Positions 57,186 through 64,000 of a DNA stretch of 64,000 bases are shown here, piece after piece. Source of the DNA: Anadara kagoshimensis. Taxonomy: Eukaryota > Mollusca > Bivalvia > Arcoida > Arcidae. A program made the position numbers and the translations under genes. Position 1 is the first letter of the stretch. Each line of letters opens with the position of its first letter. Below the pieces are notes generated by a model that ran no database searches, was not told the DNA's origin, and worked only from the letters and a program-made list of their open reading frames with translations. The stretch lies in NCBI GenBank assembly GCA_021292105.1, contig CM037870.1:64292083-64356082 (forward strand), in the 5' to 3' direction.

Positions 57186-57592
57186 AAAAATAACTTTATT
57201 TACAGTACATACGAAAACAACAGAAGTGCATCACTCGGACACATTAAATAAAATAACTTTTTTTCCTTTGAATTGTTTTGTTTGACTGTTTCTATCAATG
57301 CTTATATTGTATTCTTTGTTGCCAAACCCACGTTTTTTCGCATTTAGTTTAGAAATCGGCGATTAGTTCAATAGAGAAATCAGAAACCAGGGAAACAGAC
57401 TCTTAAATAAATATTTGATTAAGTGGATAAGTTCGAAATAGGTCTAGGTGGAAGCCACAAAAAGGATTTAATTTGACGTTACTGTGAAATTTATTAGTTT
57501 GTTAGATAAGCTGCTTATTCCGGGTTAGATCAGTGTTTGTTTCTACTCCGCAATTATATACTAGTAGTTAAGCTTCTTATTTACACAATATA

Positions 57593-57822
57593 ACATATAA
57601 TTGTCGAAAGTTTAGCACAGAGCTAACAAAAAGCGGCCGAATTTCGGCTTCAGAGTGAGTGGCAGAGATATATGAAAAACTAACGACTGGAAAGCTGCCG
57701 AGAGAAAAAATAGAAGCTGACGAAAAGCCGTCGAGTAATAAATAACGAGGGGGCGACATGAGCTACCGAATAGGCACTAATTCGTTAGCTAACCGCCAAA
57801 CTTTCGATAGGTCTGTACTGTA
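57593..57822. mobile_element. Family B element copy
   Basis: ttgtcgaaagtttagcacag to ccaaactttcgataggtctg + tactgta. Interior ggaaagctgccgagag and ataacgagggggcgacatga. The 60-codon minus-strand frame inside is not a gene. Confidence 0.85.
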
Positions 57823-57829
57823 CATATAC

Positions 57830-58290
57830 CTAGTCTTCTCGGAATATTTCAAAGCTGAATCAGTTACGATTGTTAATTTTACCCGTCACACTTCTAAATG
57901 TTCTGCAGACAATTAATTTACCTTAATAATTCTTAAATTTACAATGAATTTTTTCTAACTAGTTTCCCATTTCAAGGATAAATTATTACAACTTTATCAA
58001 GAAGTGGTATCGACTTTTTACGCTTGTATAGTTTCCAGCAATAATGTCAATTGATACTTCTTAATGAAAAATATCTGCTTGATAGTTATATATATGTAGT
58101 TCGCTAAAAGCACAAATATTCTACCATTAATAGGAATAGTTTGAGAATATCTCTATGTTAAATGCACTCCTGTGGTTTGATACTAAATGTCTTTTAGCTA
58201 TTTCAAGCAATCTAATCGAGGGGCATTAAAATCTACAGCTATTAGGTTAATGACATGGGGTAAGACAAGCGAGGATACAGCTTAATGCAT
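57830..58290. other. No gene seen
   Basis: AT-rich unique sequence. Confidence 0.5.
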
Positions 58291-58292
58291 AT

Positions 58293-58326
<34 letters not shown>
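58293..58326. repeat. (GT)n microsatellite
   Basis: About sixteen gt units. Confidence 0.98.
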
Positions 58327-58327
<1 letters not shown>

Positions 58328-58450
58328 CAAACAGATTTACCGATCTGTCGCAATTAATGTCCCAATCTTTAAAGCCATGACGAAACAACCATGGCAAGAA
58401 TTTTAGTTCTTTTGAATATCACGAATGTTGCAGAAAGACGATATATTAAA

Positions 58451-58675
58451 TCAAACACAAACGTACCAGTCCATGTCCGAATCATAATCCCTAAAGCAAA
58501 CTTAAAGCAGATTAATCTAAACACGCGACTGACTTCCACCAGGGAAGCGAGGCCGAGTGCTCCTGGCTATGTAGCTATACAACGCCACGTGTGATATCAG
58601 AATTGGGAATAAAAGGAACATTGGACTACAGAACGTAGAGTAATTCCAGGCTTATCAAAAATATTGTGATGGCGG
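58451..58675 (+). mobile_element. Family A copy, 5' half
   Basis: caaacacaaacgtaccagtc + catgtccgaatcataatccc, cttccaccagggaagcgagg, tgtgatatcagaattggga and attgtgatggcggtta. Confidence 0.8.
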
Positions 58676-58689
58676 TTACATTAATGTTA

Positions 58690-60350
58690 ATAAGGAGGAA
58701 ATGTTCTGAACAAATAGAAATTGGATCTAAATGATTAAAATTATGCATTTCTTGTCAGACCTTTCATCATAAGCAAGGAAGCCGATTTTTATCCGGTTAA
58801 TTTAGGAAATAACATTCTCTTTGGGCACCATTAGGAAGTATGCTATTCCTAATTCTCAATCAAAATACCGAATGAATATGCTATCACTGACTCTTATTCA
58901 TAATACCGAACACTCAAATGGAATATTATTACTTATATTTACAACCACAAAAACATTGTAAGAATGACAGAAATGTAAATACATCGCTACAATAATTTAT
59001 TTTATCCAAGATTCCGACAAAGATATGGTATTGATGGAACGGGCTTTTTCCATATAAGGATAGAAATGTCGAAACTAGGTTCGAATGCTGACCAATCAAA
59101 CAATATATGACGATATTTATAATAACATTCTATGACGTCATCGGATAGTTAAACGTTACGTTGTCAGAGGGCGTGATCCGAACGTGATCATTAGTGATTG
59201 AATGCCACCAAAAACAAATGTAACTATTTAGAAATAACCTGAATGGAAGCTACATGCACTGTGTTAAGGGATTGGCTGCCTAAACAGGTGATCATCATGG
59301 CTAAACGTTTGATTGGAACGTTTTTGAAAACGTCTACGTCGCATATTGTCGGAATAACGTCGTTTTTACGGGAAATCGTAAACGGATATTTCTATACCCG
59401 GTAATGGAAAAAGTTGTTCTGCAAAAACGTTAGGGGTATCGCATAGTACAGCGGCAAGGTCCGGGATAGAAATTAGAATCAATGCCTAATAAAATATCTG
59501 GTTTTCACAATTTCTACAAATTTACCTATAGTTGGTGACGTCTCAATATCAACTTTTTTTCATTTAATCTATGTAAGTTTGCTTATAATGACGACATCTT
59601 CATAGTGTCGCCAAATCTTGTGGAAAGGGCGTGTTTTTGTTCTACGTCATTATATATCTAGTATTACGATCGTCTTTCACTTTCAACTACACATTTGATA
59701 CCAGCAGGTCTAAATAATAATTTAATCCGGTATCAGATAATCTGTCCTACCTGTTGATATTATCAGATTAACTAAATAACACCTGAAACACTTGACGTTA
59801 ATTTAGACGTAACGCAAAAATAATCATATATATAATTCCTTTGTTTACCTTTATTGAATGACCGCATTGACCTTACTGTTACTTCCACAACAAGAACTCA
59901 AAGGTTTACAGAAGCCTATTGATTTTGTTTATGGTTGGCATCGGCAATAAGTATGTTATACAGTTGTTCTGGAGATTTGTTGTATATATAGCTGCGCTTG
60001 TTCCTGATTCAAGTTTACAATTGTCTTGTTTAATATTGTTTAACATTGTTTTATTTGTATTTACTGATTAATAAATATTGTTTAAACTAAGAGTAAGATC
60101 CCCACGCCAATAGGCAGTTTTGTAATCATTAGAAAAAATTAAAAAGGTCATAACTGTAGAAAAATGACTGACCATTTACAGAAAACTAATATGCAAAACA
60201 AAGCATACCACTGATGGTTTTAATTATCTGATGGATAGTAATAAAAAAACTGGTGTGGACAAAAAAGTGGGCCGGAAAAATTGCATAATATGTTTGATAA
60301 ATTTTGAATAAAATTTAAATTCAAATCATTTTAAAGTTTATTTTTTCATT
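58690..60350. other. Unassigned; LTR-like signal at one end
   Basis: Moderate AT content with several CpG-containing patches (59,140-59,200 and 59,320-59,470). At 59,978-60,080 a TATA-like gtatatatagctgcgcttgt is followed ~90 bp later by aataaatattg, a spacing seen in retroelement LTRs, but I find no direct LTR pair, primer-binding site or coding sequence. Confidence 0.3.
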
Positions 60351-60359
60351 TTCTGCTTC

Positions 60360-60715
60360 ACTGGCATTTTAACGCCATTTCAAACGTACTTTTGTTAGGT
60401 TGTAAACGGCGATTTCCTGGCGTGTCCCGTTTTTGGCGGGGTTTTTAACGCCAATTTCTTAGGTGTTCTTTTTCGATGGTTTTATCGGTCATTACTAGCG
60501 TGTTTATTTTTAACGGTCATTTCTATCACTCTTTTCGAGGGACTTTTTAAGCGGTGATTTTAACGTGTTCTTTTTGGCGTTTCTTTTTAACAGCCATTTT
60601 TAATGTGTTCTTTTAACGCCATTTATGGCGTGTTGTTTTTCGCGGTTTTTTACGGACTCTGACGTGGTTTTTATTCGCGGGTCTTTGTGGCCATGTTCCA
60701 AGTGTTCTTTTTCAG
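60360..60715. repeat. Degenerate ~38-bp T-rich tandem array
   Basis: Units of ttttaacggccatttctagc + gtgttcttttt recur about nine times with heavy divergence (acgccattt, ggcgtttctttt, gcggttttttacgg). Confidence 0.7.
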
Positions 60716-60719
60716 AGAG

Positions 60720-61430
60720 GCTCGTTTATGTTTTAAATTTTACAAAGTTTGATAGTTAAGAGATCCTTGAAATCTTATTCCATCTGCTAAATTTTATCTG
60801 TAACTATATTAAAACAATTTAATTTTCAATAACGTTTGTAATAAAATCGCCTCATTACACCCCGTGATTCCAGATTTGACTAGTCAATCTGCCTTTACAA
60901 CAATACAATATAATTCTAAGTAATCATTCAATTCTTAATTGAAGAAAATAGATTTAAACTTCATAATGTTCAATTTATCATTTAACATATCTACGTGTTT
61001 TAAGCGGTCTTAAATATCAAAAATAAATAAATGACATGTAATTTTATCTATGTTAATCTTTATTGTAATTTACATACAACACATAACTTTATTATTTGTT
61101 TGATCTCAGCTGTATCAATATCTTCAGAAAAACCCCTAATTGTGGAAACAACAGACGAATTAAAATAGAATTATAGTGTCAAAGTCATTACCAAGGAAAT
61201 TAAAATTCAAATATTGTTATTAAGACTTAGAAATGTGAGACTTAAGTGTAATGAATCACTGTAAAATCAGATGATAATTGACATATAGAGGGAATACACA
61301 ATCAACTCATCAGAATTGTAACCAGTAAAAAAACGGAGCCGGAATTTCTACATTATTATTTTGTTAGGATATAAACATATAAGTGTCATTTGAGAAGTTT
61401 GATATTATACTGTTTAAACAATTAACAAAT
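60720..61430. other. No gene seen
   Basis: AT-rich unique sequence. Confidence 0.5.
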
Positions 61431-61431
61431 A

Positions 61432-61432
<1 letters not shown>

Positions 61433-61469
<37 letters not shown>

Positions 61470-61482
61470 CACACGCGCGCGT
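61433..61482. repeat. (CA)n microsatellite ending in (CG)n
   Basis: About eighteen ca units, then acacgcgcgcg. Confidence 0.97.
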
Positions 61483-61564
61483 GAGCTATACAAGATGCAA
61501 CGGAAGACTACATGTATTATCAATAAAAATGCCGTTGACGACGGAAATACGTGTAATTCGGTCT

Positions 61565-61755
61565 AATCTGGCTATAGCCAGCTGAGCTAACTGCTTGGCA
61601 GAGTTTGTGCGTGTGTACGTACGTATGTATGTAAAAATCTCTGAAAGCACCAAATTAATTATTAATTACAACCAAAGGAATTGGTATAAAGAGGCATCGC
61701 TGAAGCCCTACAAAATGAAAGTTTACCACTGAGCCATACGGCTATTTATTCCGAA
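61565..61755 (-). mobile_element. Two tRNA-like A-box fragments
   Basis: On the minus strand, 61,720-61,750 reads gccgtatggctcagtggtaa and 61,568-61,605 reads gcagttagctcagctggcta. Both fit a Pol III A box, but no B box or cloverleaf follows. Probably SINE heads; low confidence. Confidence 0.3.
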
Positions 61756-61759
61756 AGCA

Positions 61760-62630
61760 TGCCATGTCCTGTTTGTCATTTGAAACATTAGACATCGTTA
61801 TGCCAATGTCGTCATTATGGCGCAATAGCCAATTTTTAATTTTAATGTGACAAAACTAGCTATAAATAATATATATGACTGTGCAATTATTTGTCACACG
61901 TTATTAGACGAACATGCTTTATTTTGTAGAGTCTTTGAAAATAATCATTTGGTATGAAAGTTAAATTATTACGTGACGGGAGTTAGGGTGGGGTTGGATT
62001 AAAGTTTGTTCAGCCGAACTATATATAGAGTAGTAGTAAAATACTTTTACGTGTCACAAATCATACACAATATTAAAATACTTAATAGAAACAAAAGCTA
62101 ACAAATAACAATGATATGTTTATGTATCATTGATTCGATTCAGAAAGTATTTGTCTAGGTCTTTGATATTTATGTAAAAGTTGTAGCATTTTACTCATTG
62201 TTTGTTATTAGCATGTGAAAATATCTTATTTGAAAACCGTTGGTAATATAAGAAACGCGCATCTTTACCTTAAAATTCTTTTTAACATAAATAAATAAAT
62301 AAAAATAAATAAATAAGCTTATGAAGCCAGCAGAACTTAATCATTGCACGATATAATTCAACTGAAGCAGTCGTGTTATTATTTTAATTGAGTTTAAAGG
62401 TAATAAATACAAACAGTTAATCTTTAGAGCCATGTTAGAATTGTTCATATCATGAAAAATTCTAAAGAACAAAGTTCTGGTGTTTTATTAGAATTTTTTC
62501 CAAATGTTTTTTGAATAAAATTGAGAGATTGATTTCCATAAAGAAAAGGGAGGAGGTACTTACATACATGTATCACTGTCAACAAAACGTATCATAAGGT
62601 TTAAAATAGAATTTTGGCGTCAATATGAAT
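61760..62630. other. No gene seen
   Basis: AT-rich sequence with an (AAAT)n-like tract at 62,289-62,317 of the type that ends SINEs. Confidence 0.45.
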
Positions 62631-62633
62631 GAA

Positions 62634-64000
62634 ACAGTACGGCACAGACTTGTCGAAAGTTTAACGCTGGGCTAGCGAAAATGTGTCAAGACTCTCTTGC
62701 CGAGTGACGGAGATTTGTAAGACTAGTGATCGAATAGCTACCGAGAGATAGATAACAGCATCCTAAAACCTTGGAGATATAGCTAACGAGGGGTCGAGAT
62801 GAATTGCCGATTTGGAGATATAGCTATCGAGGGGTCGAGATGAATTGCCGATTTGGAGATATAGCTATCGAGGGGTCGAGATGAACTGCCGATTTGGAGA
62901 TATAGCTAACGAGGGGTCGAGATGAACTGCCGATTTGGAGATATAGCTAACGAGGGGTCGAGATGAACTGCCGATTTGGAGATATAGCTAACGGGGTCAA
63001 TGAACTGCCGATTTGGAGATATAGCTAACGGGGGTCGAGATGAACTGCCGATTTGGAGATATAGCTAACGAGGGGTCGAGATGAACTGCCGATTTGGAGA
63101 TATAGCTAACGAGGGGCCGAGATGAACTGCCGATTTGGAGATATAGTAACGAGGGGTCGAGATGAACTGCCGATTTGGAGATATAGCTAACAGGGGTCGA
63201 GATGAACTGCCGATTTGAGATATAGTAACGAGGGGTCGAGATGAACTGCCGATTTGGAGATATAGCTAACGAGGGGTCGAGATGAACTGCCGATTTGGAG
63301 ATATAGCTAACGAGGGGTCGAGATGAACTGCCGATTTGGAGATATAGCTAACAAGGGGTCGAGATGAATGCCGATTTGGAGATATAGCTAACAAGGGGTC
63401 GAGATGAACTGCCGATTTGGAGATATAGCTAACGAGGGGCCGAGATGAACTGCCGATTTGTAGATATAGCTAACGAGGGGTCGAGATGAACTGCGATTTG
63501 GAGATATAGCTAACAAGGGGTCGAGATGAACTGCCGATTTGGAGATATAGCTAACAAGGGGTCGAGATGAACTGCCGATTTGGAGATATAGCTAACAAGG
63601 GGTCGAGATGAACTGCCGATTTGGAGATATAGCTAACGAGGGGTCGAGATGAACTGCCGATTTGGAGATATAGCTAACGAGGGGTCGAGATGAACTGCCG
63701 ATTTGGAGATATAGCTAACGAGGGGTCGAGATGAACTGCCGATTTGGAGATATAGCTATCGAGGGTCGAGATGAACTGCCGATTTGGAGATATAGCTATC
63801 GAGGGGTCGAGATGAATGCCGATTTGGAGATATAGCTATCGAGGGGTCGAGATGAATTGCCGATTTGGAGATATAGCTAAGGAGGGGTCGAGATGAACTG
63901 CCGATTTGGAGATATAGCTATCGAGGGGTCGAGATGAATTGCCGATTTGGAGATATAGCTAACGAGGGGTCGAGATGAACTGCCGATTTGGAGATATAGC
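62634..64000. mobile_element. Family B copy swollen by an internal 41-bp satellite, cut by the window end
   Basis: Starts acagtacggcacagacttgt + cgaaagtttaacgctgggct, then gccgagtgacggagatttgt and gaatagctaccgagagatag, the family B left half. The array then fills the rest of the window; the right terminus is not reached. Confidence 0.85.
62773..64000. repeat. 41-bp satellite, at least 30 copies
   Basis: Unit gagatatagctaacgagggg + tcgagatgaactgccgattt + g. Variants: aacg/atcg/aaca, actg/attg, and single-base deletions. The edge units share gctatcg and gaattg and lie at both ends of the visible array. Confidence 0.97.

Noticed and set aside
59978..60080. Solo LTR
   Set aside because: TATA-like and AATAAA motifs fit, but no boundaries, target duplication or primer-binding site could be found.

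Overview
The window looks like AT-rich nuclear DNA of a mollusc, most likely a bivalve. The evidence is short exons with GT/AG borders in very long introns, several inverted-repeat transposon families, tRNA-derived SINEs, many satellites, and above all one gene whose split parts resemble a molluscan small cardioactive peptide (SCP) precursor. No prokaryotic features are present. The species cannot be named from the sequence.

The gene. I find one protein gene. It is on the minus strand, about 2.3 to 42.85 kb, cut into at least nine short coding exons, all in phase 0: signal peptide (42,761-42,851), dibasic pro-segment (22,126-22,158), PRL-Gly-Arg-Arg peptide (19,767-19,805), KR-FQHPRL-GRKR peptide (15,973-16,050), acidic/amphipathic spacer (13,954-14,076), short linker (11,850-11,888), NFLHYPRA-GR peptide (8,487-8,519), six-cysteine C-terminal domain (3,482-3,652), and an acidic tail with stop (2,449-2,484) followed by two AATAAA signals. 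The modelled protein is 205 residues. None of the longer ORFs reveals it, because most exons are 33 to 78 bp. One further cassette exon (20,530-20,565) and one alternative terminal exon (15,826-15,885) are plausible.

The rest is repeat DNA. Family A is a ~490-bp element with ~67-bp terminal inverted repeats; 17 mostly truncated copies are listed. Family B (~175-230 bp) has termini of the form TA-CAGTACAGACCTGTCGAAAG and nine copies. Two of the largest satellites, a 21-bp array at 52.0-53.8 kb and a 41-bp array from 62.8 kb to the window end, lie inside family-B copies and appear to be expansions of its internal sequence. Other arrays have units of 53 bp (44.9-47.8 kb, with a ~950-bp higher-order duplication), 100 bp (54.1-56.6 kb), 89 bp (37.3-37.8 kb, alternating variants), 37 bp (39.6-40.8 kb), 56 bp, and ~75 bp derived from a SINE tail (34.8-35.5 kb). 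Several near-perfect palindromes and fold-back elements are present.

Layout: 0-2.3 kb lies downstream of the gene; 2.3-42.9 kb is the gene with introns full of transposons and satellites; 43-64 kb is its 5' side (an undetected upstream intron or intergenic DNA), dominated by satellites, SINEs and palindromes.
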